Source: Eumeta japonica (Eukaryota; Arthropoda; Insecta; Lepidoptera; Psychidae). From it: a stretch of 64,000 nt of DNA. The position numbers were made by a program, and so were the translations under genes. Location: contig BGZK01000483.1 of assembly GCA_005406025.1 (NCBI GenBank), positions 62,001 through 126,000 of the forward strand, written 5' to 3'. The notes below the pieces were generated by a model that did not search any database, was not told the origin of the DNA, and saw only the letters and a list, made by a program, of their open reading frames with translations. Each line of letters opens with the position of its first letter. The stretch's first letter is position 1. Positions 11,691 to 23,560 of this stretch are shown one piece after another.

Positions 11691-11890
11691 GGGTGGACGC
11701 GCGGCCGCCGGCCGAGCGGGAGTAATAGGGGCACCGTGCGCACCTTTTCGGCCCTTTGTTAATGAAACCTTAAAAAGGTGTAATTTGCCCGTAAAGATAA
11801 CCCTGAATCGTTCATTATTTTTATTCCGCAGGAGAATGAAATTGGCGAGCTGATTAACATTTCATCTCGATTTACGCATGAAAATGTATT
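11690..11890. other. GC-rich patch, possible regulatory block
   Basis: The patch begins with GGACGCGCGGCCGCCGGCCG and continues into a complex, non-repetitive block up to about 11880 that contains AATCGTTCATTATTTTTATT and GAGCTGATTAACATTTC. The mix of a CpG-rich head and an unbroken complex stretch is what conserved non-coding elements often look like. This is inference only; conservation cannot be judged here. Confidence 0.3.
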
Positions 11891-12955
11891 TATTGTATGT
11901 AAAAAAAATAATTAGAAATATATTACAGAAACAGTGATCGAAATTAACTCAGTACCAGAAATTCAAAAAAATAATTGTACCTCCATGTTAGTAGACTATG
12001 CAAAGTCACGAATTCAACTAAGCAGCTCGGTGTACGCACGTTCAATAAGGTCTCTGTGGGCGTATAAAATTTACCCCTATACAAATGTAAAAGCTTTATT
12101 AAACTAAAAAATAGTTAGTACTATTAAAAAAGTACTATATTTATCTATTAATTGCATATTTTCATTATTATTGCTTCGAATAATGAAAACACAACAGCCT
12201 GAGTATCTTTACCCGATAATAAAGGTCTATCATCGTATATTCGTAATATAATGTGCTTAATTACTTGCTCGCATAGACGACTAGATTCCATAGCATAGTT
12301 TCCGTTTTGCAGCCACAAAACTGCTAAATAAGACACCGCCGTCTTGAAAGGATTCTCTGTCGACTAACTCTTTTCGATTTCATTTAAACACATTGTCGAT
12401 TTTTATTGAAAAAAGTCACCACCTAGATACCTTCTATTTTGATTGTCAAAGTAATATGTGATAATGTCGTTTATAATAAGATTGACTGTACTATTATAAT
12501 TATAGCTGTGGTTTATAAGTTATTTACTAACATTTAAATAATTAATTTGCATTAACTGTATTCGTTTTGGACTTCACTGAGAACCGGTGTTGTGGCATTT
12601 TTGTTTAAAATAAATTGATGATGCGACCGAAGGATACTGGAGACTATTTAGTCCGGAAAGACATGCGTAAATTATAATATGACAAGTAGTAGAATCGTTA
12701 TTTAATGGTATTGGCCAATTAAGGGTCGTTTTCTTTCAATAAAATTGTGTATTAAATTAGTCGGTTTCCGCTCGCTATGTGTTACGTAAATTAAATCTAA
12801 CAACGATAGTTTCCGATCCCGAACCCGCTTTATGTACCAATTGTTATTTATTTTCATATCGATCATGGTTTTTCCTTGGACAATGCTTATATTTTAATTT
12901 CTTTTTTTTATGTTTTTGTACACGAATAGTGGCCACGAGACGCTTCTAATAAGCC
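11891..12955. other. AT-rich non-coding stretch
   Basis: No gene supported. The reverse open frame 12148-12336 (62 codons) shows no recognisable motif and has no partner exon. Confidence 0.6.
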
Positions 12956-13150
12956 TTCACTGTCTGTCTATCTGTCACAGAGCTGTATCTTTTGAATCGT
13001 AATATGTAGAAATTTTAAATTTTCACAGAAAGTGCAGTTACTATGGCCTTTATAGTAATAAATATTAAAAATTAAATTAAATTGAAAAATAAACGAGATC
13101 CTCATACAAGAAGAAATGTGTTTCTTTTCTGTTGTTTTTAATTGGTCTTA
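12956..13150 (+). repeat. partial GTTCCG-family repeat
   Basis: Reads CTGTCTATCTGTCACAGAGC then CTGTATCTTTTGAATCG, then TTTTCACAGAAAGTGCAGTT, which parallels the CTGTCACCAGGCTGTATCAC and TTTTCACAGATGATGCCGCT sections of the better-preserved copy at 49412. The beginning and end are missing. Confidence 0.6.
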
Positions 13151-13166
13151 ATATACCCAAAATTAT

Positions 13167-13513
13167 CAACGGGATCCTATTACTAAGGCTCTGTTATCTA
13201 TCCGTCCATCTGTATTTCGGTCCATCTGTCACCGGGCTGTATCTTGTAAACTGTTATACACGAATATTTGTAATTTTCATAAAGTGTGTATTACTATGAC
13301 CGCTATAACAAAAATAATAATTATAAAATAAAGTCAAAAACTAAAGATAAAAAATTACTTAGACCCGTACAAGAAACACAGTTTTTGTGGTTTTTGTTCG
13401 ATCTTAATTTTTGTTCTTTTTTATAGCTATTTAAAAAAGTATATAGGGATAAATATTTTACGGAAGCACGGAACCCTTTGTTTGCAAGTCCGAATCGCAA
13501 TTGGTCGATTTTA
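13167..13513 (+). repeat. GTTCCG-family repeat, diverged full-span copy
   Basis: Begins at AACGGGATCCTATTACTAAG and keeps CTGTCACCGGGCTGTATCTT. It ends with CGGAAGCACGGAACCCTTTG followed by GCAAGTCCGAATCGCAATTG. The ordered match to the copy at 49412 (ACGGAACCCTATTACTAAT ... GTGCGCGAGTCGGACTCGCA) shows they are one family. No coding capacity, so it is a non-autonomous dispersed element of lepidopteran type. Confidence 0.7.
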
Positions 13514-14214
13514 AATTAAAAAAAACTATGTCGCTTTCTTAGGCACTCAACTTTAAGACTAATTTTAACAACACTAACTTTAAGACTCAAAATTTAAAAA
13601 CGATTCGTTCCGCCGTTTTGGAGATAACTCCGGACAAACAGCCTGACAAACATTCAATTTTAAGATATGCATGGATTTGAAGGAATTTCTTCATCGATTT
13701 CTTCCACCACTACGCCTTTCGTATTGACGGATTTCACAATTTCGCAGCGATAGTGAAAGTATCTTCATGCACAGAGCTACATTTGCAGTGGCTTGTGTCA
13801 TTCTGTATTGCAGTTGTATAATCGATGTGTATATACTAATAATTTTATTTATACACTATACAGATAACTTGGTCGATATGACTGGTAATTTAGTAAAGTT
13901 TGAACACAACTATTTTTCATATAATTTCGTTCCAATTACGATTCTTGAGATTTACCAGAATCTTGGAAATAATACATATTCAAAGATGTTTCCGACATAT
14001 GACCTACATGTTTAAAATATTTTTAATGACATCTTACAGAGTGAAATATATGCATTAAAAAAAATAAGTATACTTTAAAAAATTATGGAGGCAGCCTAAC
14101 GCATTTTTTAATATACTTTATTTAGTAAATTTGTTGGTACTTCAAGTATGTATGAATATAACAGATTTCATTTCTATTAACGGTTTTTTACATCATTTCA
14201 AAGGGGTAAACAAA
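13514..14214. other. AT-rich non-coding stretch with a LINE-tail scrap
   Basis: At about 13600-13650, GTTTTGGAGATAACTCCGGA followed by CAAACAGCCTGACAAAC resembles the 3' tail of lepidopteran CR1-type LINEs, where such a phrase precedes a GACA run. The open frame 13767-14015 has no recognisable content. Confidence 0.5.
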
Positions 14215-14480
14215 CATACGAGGCTCAGGAGAGTAGGCAATCAAAGCCGTCCACGGGCATTCGCAACCCGCAACAATCGCTACTGCATTATCAATCTTTT
14301 AGCAAAGAATCTGATTGAGATATCTGATGGAGACCGCATTGGGCCACCGGAACTCTTACACACAGCAGAAGCTGCAACTTCACGCGCGTATACTGCGAGA
14401 GTCTCGTGTCTCATCAGTCGAGCCGACCCATTTTCGTGCTGCAGCCCAGTTATTATAGCTTGGCCTTACAATGATTAAGT
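14215..14480. other. unassigned GC-richer block
   Basis: This block has balanced base composition in an AT-rich setting. It carries a forward open frame ending at 14478 and is nearly open on the reverse strand as well. No protein family is recognised. It could be a decayed element, a conserved regulatory block or a diverged exon; nothing in the sequence decides between these. Confidence 0.35.
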
Positions 14481-15300
14481 TTTCATGAGACTTAGCCATG
14501 ACTACAACTGGACTGACGGACGGCCGGTTGTAATTCATCCAGAAGTGTTTTTATTTCGTCTACAACATCTCCTGAAAAATCATCCCATCCTATGCCATCC
14601 CATGGCATTTTTGTTTCCATCGAATTGAGATACTCTTTAGAAAGAAATCCTGTAATCCGGCATTTGCTTCTATAAGTCAGCAATAAAAAGAAGTTTGTTT
14701 GGCTCGAGTTCAAAACAGACATGAATATAGAAAGAGAAAAAAGGGTCAAGTGCGAGAAAACACTTCCGTACTGTGAAACAACATATTACTTAATTCTTTT
14801 TTGTATGGAGCTTTATTTACGGTAATTGAAGTAAAAAGTTTTCGAAGGCTAGAATTTCTACCTGAGTCCTTCGAATACGTACGATGCCATAGTAGTCACT
14901 AGACCATTTGAGTTTACTACTCTTTGGTGAAGTGAACAACACATTTTATATGCTTTATCTTTTCGCAAATATTTTCCATCTCCCGTGGGTATTTACACGC
15001 TTCGGATTCCGTTCAGGTTCTCTTGTGAGCTGTGGACGACAGGTCCTATATTCCATTTTTTTTAAACCTTTAAGGCTCTGAGCGAATGAGCGAATGCTCG
15101 ACTTACATTTATTTTCATTAGGAATCTTTAAAATTATGATTATTAAAATATCGTCGTATTTTCTAATCACAAGCTATTTTATTTTATACATCTTATGATG
15201 CATTTTTTAAAAGTTATTCTTTTATATTCAAATTTGCCACCAAAAGTCAACGCCTGCGATCACAATAAATTCAGTAATGCTTTACGTTTACTATTGGGGT
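14481..15300. other. non-coding stretch
   Basis: No gene supported. Reverse open frames at 14492-14749 and 14955-15170 are short and lack recognisable motifs or exon signals that can be paired. Confidence 0.5.
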
Positions 15301-15329
15301 ATCTAATGCTGTATATGCACTAAATTTAA

Positions 15330-16000
15330 TATGTTTTTATCTAGCCGATTCGAAGAAATCGTCCTACGGCAGCCGGACTGACCGACAGAACAGACGGACT
15401 GACACAAACGAAAGCGACACCAAAAGGTTTTCGTTTCTCCATCCGGCGTGTACTGAACCCTAAAAAATGCAGACGTGTGCGAAGTTTTAAGCGCTCTCCT
15501 GTTTGGATACGGGCGCGTATGGAAATGAGGGGACGACGGACAGGGGGGCCGGTCTCCGAGACAGGTATTGTTCGCGTCGATATCGCGCCGCCGCCGTCCC
15601 GCCGCCGCGCCGCGCCCGCCCCGCGCCCCGCACAATGACCCGAGACAAAAGCCGCCCGACCGCAACAGAACCACCATTTAAAACCGTCGCGCTGGAAGCA
15701 TTTTCCGCGGTGCGATTTCACTCCGCGCCCGCGCGCCCTCCGGCGGCCGAGTCTGGCGGCTCTCCGCGAAATGAGCGTCCTCGTCGCTCGCGCATATTCA
15801 ATTGAAAACGAGTCCGTTAGCGATGGGAACAATTGAACGACTTAACGGCGTGTTACAAAAATTTGTAATGAATTTTATAAAAAATATACGAGTACGATAC
15901 GATAATTATATCGTGCGTATTATAAACGTCGCTCGGGACTCGTCTGTGGTCTTGCTGACGCGACGGCGACGTTGTTGTTTGTGGTTGATTATCAGTCGGT
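15330..16000. promoter_or_regulatory. GC/CpG-rich island, candidate promoter or first-exon region
   Basis: The core at about 15560-15760 is extremely rich in CpG (for example CGCGCCGCCGCCGTCCCGCC) and stands out from the AT-rich flanks. Three overlapping open frames on both strands, including a 163-codon reverse frame (15341-15832), are open because stop codons are rare in such composition; their translations are arginine-, alanine- and glycine-rich with no domain. In an insect genome such islands often mark promoters, 5' UTRs or strong regulatory elements of developmental genes. Orientation and transcript are not determinable here. Confidence 0.4.
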
Positions 16001-16740
16001 AAAAAAAATATTGTTCGTAGAATAGATCTTACGGAACGCCCGTTGTGACGTCGCTTTATAGCGTTATCGTACTTTTCTTTTGATAATTTTTAGTGAATTA
16101 ATTTCTCCCCTCTCCCAAACGCACATGCGCGCGTAATATTAAAAGAAAGTTATGTAATATTAAGAGAAAATATAAGATTTCTGTTTTCGAAGTTGGTTAT
16201 ATTTTTTGTTATATTTTATACAAAATTTTATTTATTTTGAATTTAAAAATCTTTTTTATTCGTTTCGTTAAAAGCATTATCAAACTATTACCGTTACTGA
16301 AAAAATTTTTTACATGTATTGAAATTTTAAATTAAATACACATCAATTCATATAATTTGCGGTGCAAAAAAATTGGTAGTTAATTAAATTAACATATTCA
16401 TGCGTCCAGTATAGGTTCAATAATTTTTACTATAATTCTCATAAGCATTTTCATATCTATTAAAAATTTTAATGCACAAACTGTCGGAAAAATCTAGGTG
16501 GAACTCGTGTAAAAATATCTTACACTTTATAGTCCGTGTAAAAAACGTGGTGCATTTATTTTCCTTTCATATAAATAATATAGAAATCAGCTGAATAAGA
16601 ACCATTGACCTAAGAATTAGGACGTCTTAGACGTCTTAGAATATATGGCAAAATTAAATTTAAGGGATACTCAACGACAATGTCCAATGTACAATAAAAT
16701 ATACAAACTCGCCATCTATCTTCACTTTAATTGTGAAGCA
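16001..16740. other. AT-rich non-coding stretch
   Basis: Nothing gene-like. One direct repeat GACGTCTTAGACGTCTTAGA occurs at 16621-16640. Confidence 0.65.
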
Positions 16741-17512
16741 TTGGAAGACTTCGCTCCAGGTGTATGCTACTAGAGACTCCAACGTCACCGTGTCTGTCTG
16801 TGTCAAAGGCGCGTAATGTGATCAAATTGGACGCTCAACCGTTTCGAGATCGACCCATATCTGACTATTCCGATCACATATCCGATATTGGATTCTGATA
16901 TAGTCGCTTGACCCGAACTACTCCATCGGAGGACGCATCGGTATTACAATCCAAATCCCTTGAGAAATCGACAGGAACATTAGATGCAGGTTACTGGCAC
17001 AGCAAATTGTTTCCAGGCTTGTGTTATAAATACCAAGCTATATTTTATTTCAATATGTATCGCGATTTCAAGAAAACTGTATGACCGAACTCAATCCTTC
17101 GTGTAACCTCTTTAACAAACTCAGATCCAACCAATCGGACGGTCTATCCCAAGTAGGCGTATTCGTTGGTGACTTCGATTGGAGTATTCTCTAACACCAC
17201 TGCAATAGATTCAAATATAGATATTCGACATGACTTCCGTTTTATCCATGATCATTATTGGAAACTTAATAGGATCTGAGTGTGGCCCAGCTCATTCAGC
17301 GATTCTTTCAATACGACTGCTCTTGGCCAATCTGAAATGACTGATATATTCGCAATTGAAAAGTTTCCGAGATATGATAATTCACTGACGCATCTGCAGT
17401 CCAATCGGTTTCGTACTTTCCCCCAGTAGTCGAATTGATATAATAACGCCATTGCACACACATCTCGACATTTTAATACAGTGATAGACTGCGTGGAATT
17501 TCTAAAGAACGC
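16741..17512. other. unassigned block of balanced composition, possible decayed element
   Basis: About 770 bases are less AT-rich than both sides and free of long homopolymers. The reverse strand has the longest open frame (17255-17461, 68 codons) and further short readable segments upstream. I considered a BEL/Pao or other retrotransposon remnant but saw no catalytic or zinc-binding signature. The sharp compositional edges suggest an inserted and decayed element. Confidence 0.3.
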
Positions 17513-19280
17513 ATCAGTAGTGTTATTATTTATTTATACATAATTAACACAGAATACGAAAAATTTTACATCAATTATTAAATAGTTACTTTTTCCCGTC
17601 AAAGACACGGTAAATCAAAAGGATGGTACGGTATTTTGTTCTAATAAGTTATGTTTTAGATATCATCACAATTTTTGTACGTTTTTTGCAGTTTCCGACC
17701 TGTTTATCATTTTGTATACATTGACACCAATAATTTCAGGTAAACTCCCTATACGCAAAGTATAAATTACTTTATTCGGAAAGCACATCAAATGATCTCT
17801 ACAATTACTACATTTCTTCACGACCTTTGGCCGCTGCTACTTAACAAATCTATTTGTGTTTGTGGAAACATAATAAACAAACAAATACAGAACAAGTCTT
17901 AGTACTCGCTGCAACTCATCACTTTGCGTATTCCGTTGGTCGTTCTATGTGATCGCATCACATTGGCTTCGAGTGTTTACAATTCGACCTTTAGTACTTA
18001 ACATGCCAACAATTCCGTTTGCACAAAATTTTCTAAGACGTCCCCGGCAGACCCTACTATTACTACATATTCGCTTTTTTTATAGAATTTATAAGGGGCA
18101 ACGTGCATGCGTGCCATCAGAAAGTAGACGATCACCGCCGCCCATAGACACCAGCATCACAAGAGGAGTCACTTGTGCGTTGCAGGCCTTTTAAATATTT
18201 CCCTTGCTTCACATAATTCTTCCACCAATCTCTTTTCAATCATTATTAAAAAAAAAATGATATTCAACCTACACCAACTTGAATGAAATAGATTGAAGAT
18301 ATTCAGTCTACCTCAACTACCTTCTCCCGGGCCTTCTTTTCATTTACGGTTTCTTAGAAACTACATATTTCTTCCATTACATATATCTACCTAACGTTAT
18401 TTAATATAACCGCATTTCTTACGTTACGATAATTCTATAAAGTAGCCACCTGTTTGCTTTGTACGTAACCAATTTAGAAGACGAAACTATTACCCTCCCC
18501 CTTTGCACGAATTAACATAACACTACAACGTGATTATGACGTCATGTTTCGGTAGATTGTTAGAATGTTTACTGATGAAGCCTTAAGCGATGTTGACGAA
18601 GACATCGGGCAGCGATGGAATATTCCATTTGTCGTACCGGAAATCTCACGTATAAATATCAACAATCAATCATCATCATCATCATCATCGTTATGGCCGT
18701 GAGGTTACATAGATCTGCTATCGGGAAAAGGAACATTATTTTTTTAATTTAAGGAAATTTTTGATACAAAATGAAAAGGTATAATATTAGCACATAGGAT
18801 AAAATTAAAATATAAACAAATCCAAACTTACTTGTATTAACACAATAGTCCGATTGTTTCACTTATATATGAGATGGATTATATTTTATTGGACGGGTAA
18901 CCTATACCTGATCATTGACTAATCGGCCCTTCATAACATTATCGTTTTTAATTTTCATATCGCATCTATTTAGAGAAATCGATAACAAAATAACCACAAC
19001 TTAAAACGTCATTTTTACAAGCTTACTAACCGTTAGAAAACAAAATAACCCTAATTTACAACCAACAAGATATATTGACTCATGTGAAAAATGTTTTTAC
19101 AATTATTTTCAAATATTTTATTATTAAAGTATATTCAAATGATATTGCCTTCATTTAAATCGCATGCATCATTTGTTTTTGTTTGTTATCATTAAAACTC
19201 TAATAGAGAAGAGCTTAAAGGAGTTCGATTGTAGGAGCGTTGAATTTTGAAATAGCTAGGTAAACAAATATATATTGAAT
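17513..19280. other. AT-rich non-coding stretch
   Basis: No gene supported. The frame 17949-18194 has no recognisable motif. A short ATC run at 18668-18689 lies inside a 45-codon frame (18565-18702) that is discussed as a finding only. Confidence 0.55.
18668..18689. repeat. (ATC)n microsatellite
   Basis: About seven uninterrupted ATC units directly after AACAATCA. Confidence 0.9.
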
Positions 19281-19289
19281 TTTTTTACG

Positions 19290-19480
19290 TTTGGGTGGTA
19301 CTGAAAATATGAAACTCCTCGGGCCGTCAGTTTCAGTCACTGAACGTCCACCGTTGGAGAAGAACCTCCCTCTTAAATTTGAACTCCATACGGTCCTTCG
19401 CCATCTGACACGGCCCAACCGAAGGTGGCCCATGACCCTGACCAGTGACACCTGTTTTACTACTTGAAAGTAGTGAATAT
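19290..19480. other. unassigned GC-richer block
   Basis: The block contains CGGTCCTTCGCCATCTGACA and GGCCCAACCGAAGGTGGCCC, with a reverse open frame at 19215-19532 (105 codons) that has AT-rich ends and no domain. It resembles the body of a short interspersed element, but no polymerase III boxes were found. Confidence 0.3.
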
Positions 19481-19794
19481 TGATACTTCTGCGTAAAGGT
19501 TGCAGATAAAATCGAAAAAAGATTAACAACAATGCAATTTCAACCCGTCTTCAATATTTAAACTTTTATAAAAGTTTCAAAGGACGAGGCTCGCGTACAT
19601 TATTCAATGCACTATTGAGTTTCGACATCACTGCTTTATAATGCACATTCTTCCATCTTGACGTTCGTCTTCAAGTAGTAATTACATAATTGGTCATTGA
19701 TTGTGCATTGAAATACCTTTAACTTAGAAAACGTCACAATTTCTATCGTCTATCGTTTCTTTTGTTCATTTTTTTTTTGATTGCCGCCTAAGGA

Positions 19795-20060
19795 CTCACT
19801 CGACGTCGCGCTCCCGGCCCATCCGATCCGGCTATTAAAAATCGCTGACGTGCGCCAACTATGTGTACAAAAGGCGACAACAACGCGCCGCGGCCGCTAA
19901 TGGCGCGGCTGGGGCGGGCCGCGCTTTGTGCCCGCCGCCGACCCGGCGGCCGATCGATAGTGTTGTGCCTTGCCGCTTTGATGTCGGAACGAATCGTTCT
20001 CTGTTGGTTCGTACGCCCCGAAAGTGGTTCGCTTACGAGGATTCTTCGCTAATGTTATGG
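19795..20060. promoter_or_regulatory. CpG-rich island, candidate promoter/regulatory region
   Basis: The core includes ACGCGCCGCGGCCGCTAATG and GGCGGGCCGCGCTTTGTGCC. Overlapping frames on both strands (19861-20052, 19863-20147, 19897-20151) are composition-driven. No TATA box or splice signal in a convincing position was found. As at 15.3-15.8 kb, the island in an AT-rich background is the evidence, so the role is inferred. Confidence 0.35.
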
Positions 20061-20151
20061 ATCGCGCCAAAGAAAAATTGTGTTTACATAGAAATAAAGA
20101 AAAAGTTCCTAGAAGAAAAATCAAACGGAAAATGGGTAGGTTTGTAGACAA

Positions 20152-20694
20152 CTTAGGACCGCTTTCTTATTACAAACTCAATAACTTTGAATGTACATTC
20201 CTAGTTTTTTGTAAAGTCGTGAATTTGATTCTCGATTCGTGACGGAACTTCCGTAAGTCTGCGACAAATCCGTTACGACTGAGTTACCAAATATGACTAT
20301 ATATGAGTTTAACGGGTAAATAAATTGTTGACGCAAAAAAATCCTTAGATTGAGGCTAGAAATTCAAACTCGACTACCTGACCATTGAATTTAAAACTAG
20401 CATGCAATTACAGAAAAAAAATTAAGAAACGAGGACACAATTATTATTGTTTTTACTTAAGGTTTCATTTCTTCGGTTTGTTTTCGTTTTTATTGTAATG
20501 GGTTTTATTATATGTTGTGTTGTCTTAAACTTTATTTCCTTATTATTATTATAATTTAATTACATTGGAGGTTTTTTTAAATTTAATTCTAAAAATTCAT
20601 ATAAGTTATTCTACCAATTTGTCGGCGTCATTAACGTGCACGACCACGACAATGCGCACAACACATATTAAATTACCGCATTTAGGTATTACTT
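20152..20694. other. AT-rich non-coding stretch
   Basis: Nothing gene-like was seen. Confidence 0.65.
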
Positions 20695-20798
20695 TGTATT
20701 ACTAAGTCTTTGAGCTAAACCGTGAACAAACAGACGGACGGACGGACGGACATGGTGAAAGTATAAGGATTCCTTTTCGACTACGGACCCCTAAAAAC
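20695..20798 (+). repeat. 3' end of a lepidopteran repeat (GACGGACGG ... CCCTAAAAA)
   Basis: GAGCTAAACCGTGAACAAAC leads into CAGACGGACGGACGGACGGA, then ATTCCTTTTCGACTACGGAC and CCCTAAAAA. The same ordered ending is seen at 26540-26633, 58500-58588 and, inverted, at 59207-59280. The 5' part is missing. Confidence 0.75.
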
Positions 20799-22230
20799 AT
20801 AAGGAGCGAGTGAACAAAAGACTTAGTAGATTAATATCATCACCATCGTCTTACAGAGTGTAACTTATGCGCGTTTTAAGAGAATCGAATGAAATGTAAT
20901 AGTCATTCTGTGTCGGTGTACATTTCTCTAGCCTGTTCGACACGTTTGTTGCTATGCCTTTATCGAGATGATATTGGCTATGTATAACTACGCGGTGGAG
21001 ACTTGAAAATACAACTGGAGTAAGCTTTGGGTACTAATTTTATATCTACGGACGCAATAGTTACGAAAAAGATATTTCTAATGTTATTTTACAATTTTTG
21101 AGAACTGCAATTTAGTGATACTGAAATTATTGGATTTACCGAGAAGATGATATATAAGCGGACCCGATATGGTAAAAAAAAAGTTCAAATAGTTTTTAAT
21201 AATTACAAACTTTAAGCCATACGGAATTCATTACAACATCTTTCTTGTGAGGTGTAGTTTATCACGTGTGTTATGTGGTACTATTGCATATTGATATTAC
21301 ACTCAACTAGTGCTTTCTGTCTAAGCGTTGTAATTTAAAACACTTATAGTTCGTTTATTATTTTAGTTATATAAAAATAATACTCTACTACGTCTCGAAC
21401 AAGAAAGCTAAAGATACGCTAAAAGATAATCAGGTAATCTATTGTTGTTCAAATACTGATTTTCCAAAATTTCTTAATTCTTAAATTTAAATTAGGTAAC
21501 TATAGCTACACGGCACTTCATGTATTAGGTTTCAGTGAAAAATATCAACATATTTATATAAGACGTCAGAAGGTTCATAAACCGGGGCATATTAGGGAAA
21601 AGTCAACGAGCCCCTATTTGTCAAAATTTCACGACCCGTCTGAGGGGGACGAAGGAAAGCATTAACATACATATGTGCATTCATACTTTAGTCAGCAGTC
21701 TGGCAATCATGACACTTTTTTGTTTTATTTTTGGCGAAGTCAGGTAAAATAATATATTGGACATTTTGTTATGTATTAACTATGCACACTCGTTATGTTG
21801 GAAGCAAAATAGAATTAATATTAATTTCTAAAAATATCTGTGTTATTTGTAGTTGTTTTCGAGTTTGATTTTAATTTATCTCACTCCTCGAATGTAGTCT
21901 CCCACAATATGCTCCCACGTTTATATTAAGTAGTTTCTTGTCTGTTTGTTTATTAGTTAATTAAAACATGGCGTTAAGTTCTCACAAGTTATACAATTGT
22001 AATTATGTACAAGTAATTAAATTAATTATATAGTAATTTCATTGCTAGTGACATACTGAACTATTTACACATTAATTATCTGGGAATACAATCAAGTTAA
22101 ATGCACTCTACGTTTTCCGTTTTAAATATGACAAGTATTTTCATTGGCATTAGAAATTTACAATGACATAATAGAAATTATTTTAATTTCTACTATGTTA
22201 CATAATCGTAGTAAATTTAATTTGTTTTTT
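20799..22230. other. AT-rich non-coding stretch
   Basis: No gene or recognised repeat was seen. Confidence 0.6.
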
Positions 22231-22234
22231 TTTT

Positions 22235-22450
22235 GTTTTAGTTTGAGGAGCTGGTATCTTAAGATCCCTACACTGACAGCGTGGATCGGGTGTCGTAACT
22301 ACTATCAGCCCTAATGCAGAGGCAGTGGCGGGGCGAATAGGTTTTAATATTAATTTAAATAGAAACTCATTCTTACAATAGCCCTTGCTTAGAATAGGAA
22401 CCCAGTATCTTCCGTTACGAGGACTACTCTAGACACTGGACCGCTCCGTA
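22235..22450 (-). mobile_element. tRNA-derived SINE-like element
   Basis: Read on the reverse strand, an A-box-like GGTCCAGTGTCTAGAG (near 22425-22447) is followed by a B-box-like GGGTTCCTATTC (22392-22403), then an unrelated body. The spacing fits a tRNA-derived head. The B box departs from the GGTTCRANTCC consensus, so it is an old copy. Confidence 0.45.
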
Positions 22451-23080
22451 GACACACTTTTCAGTATTTAGTCCGTGATAGCCAAACGTACCACGCAATT
22501 ATGATGTTCTGGTATATCAAAAACATCAAGACGACTCGGATCTAATGATGCCTTTCATTAATTAAATTAATGTCGACATTATCAGTGGAGCGACATAAAT
22601 TCGACGACTATCTACACAAAGGATAAACACGCGTACACATAATTTATACATGAAATAAGCTACTGAAATCATAAGCCTCTGTTTTGGTTTCGCCGGATGA
22701 AAACAATCCATAAATTTGGTGAATTTATACTGGCTTGTTCATTAAGTTGCGGTTCCGTCGGCGAGTCCAACTCTTTGGGGTCGCTTTGAAGAGCACTCTG
22801 TATTATTTATGCCTCAACCTATCTGCAATCTTTGGTCAAAGAAAAAACACTGTAAATTAATTCTGCATATTTTTATCATAATTATTTTACGTTGAAAAAT
22901 ACATCGGTACGGTTCATATTGCTTTTTTTTTTCACTTAAATAACTATACAATATATGTGAATTCCTGTCCTATCTCAGTGAGTGAAACAATTTTTCATTT
23001 TTATTTATTGTTATTAATATAAACTCACGCCTCATTTCTAGAAAGGTAGGGTTAGACCACAGATTCCCGCATAGTATACA
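22451..23080. other. AT-rich non-coding stretch with a GTTCCG scrap
   Basis: No gene. GCGGTTCCGTCGGCGAGTCC near 22751 resembles the terminus of the GTTCCG family but is too short to classify. Confidence 0.5.
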
Positions 23081-23089
23081 ATATTTCTA

Positions 23090-23560
23090 TGACTCAAGAG
23101 AAAATCAGTTAAAAAAGATTTTCACTGACTCCCATCATTCGTGTTACATAAGCTGGTCGCTTTCGACTTCAACAATGCTGTTTTTAATATGCCACCGATA
23201 TGGTCTGCAAAATAGATTTCTAGAACAGCCCTTGTCGACCATTGCAGCACAAACATTCATCAGTTCCACATGACGAAACCACATACAATGCTAAATATAT
23301 CTTCTTCTACTCTAACATAACATATTTTACTGCCGTACATAAGCGTACAGACCAAAACGCGCTTCTCGAAAGTCATTTTTACTAATCATAACGGCAAGCA
23401 AGGCCCAATTTACTTAATTTTCTGCATTTTCTCTTCTTAGAATATTTCTATTGTGTTTGCGATTATTCGGAAACCAACTGTCTAATTATATAAATATTAT
23501 CAACTGTTCAACTGCTTCAAACACCACGGTCTTGTTGTGATTTCCTTTCATGCCTTTTCT
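23090..23560 (-). pseudogene. RTE-type LINE reverse-transcriptase tail, heavily decayed
   Basis: Read on the reverse strand in shifting frames, the block gives a LMYGSK segment (the YGSETW-type block after the RT core), VRVEEDIFSIVCGFVMW (compare the VTRVERIILRWFGH segment of the other copy) and DHIGGILK. The same order occurs in the better-preserved copy at 63007-63510, so they belong to one LINE family. The RT palm motifs lie outside the fragment, which is 5' truncated as is usual for LINE copies. Confidence 0.6.

Noticed and set aside
12148..12336. 62-codon reverse frame as part of a transposase
   Set aside because: No catalytic or DNA-binding motif and no terminal repeats nearby.
15341..15832. 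163-codon reverse reading frame as a protein-coding gene
   Set aside because: It lies in very GC-rich sequence where stops are rare. The translation is Arg/Ala/Gly-rich without a domain, and competing frames on both strands are also open.
16741..17512. BEL/Pao or other LTR retrotransposon
   Set aside because: Composition suggests an insertion, but no protease, RT, RNase H or integrase motif or LTR pair was found.
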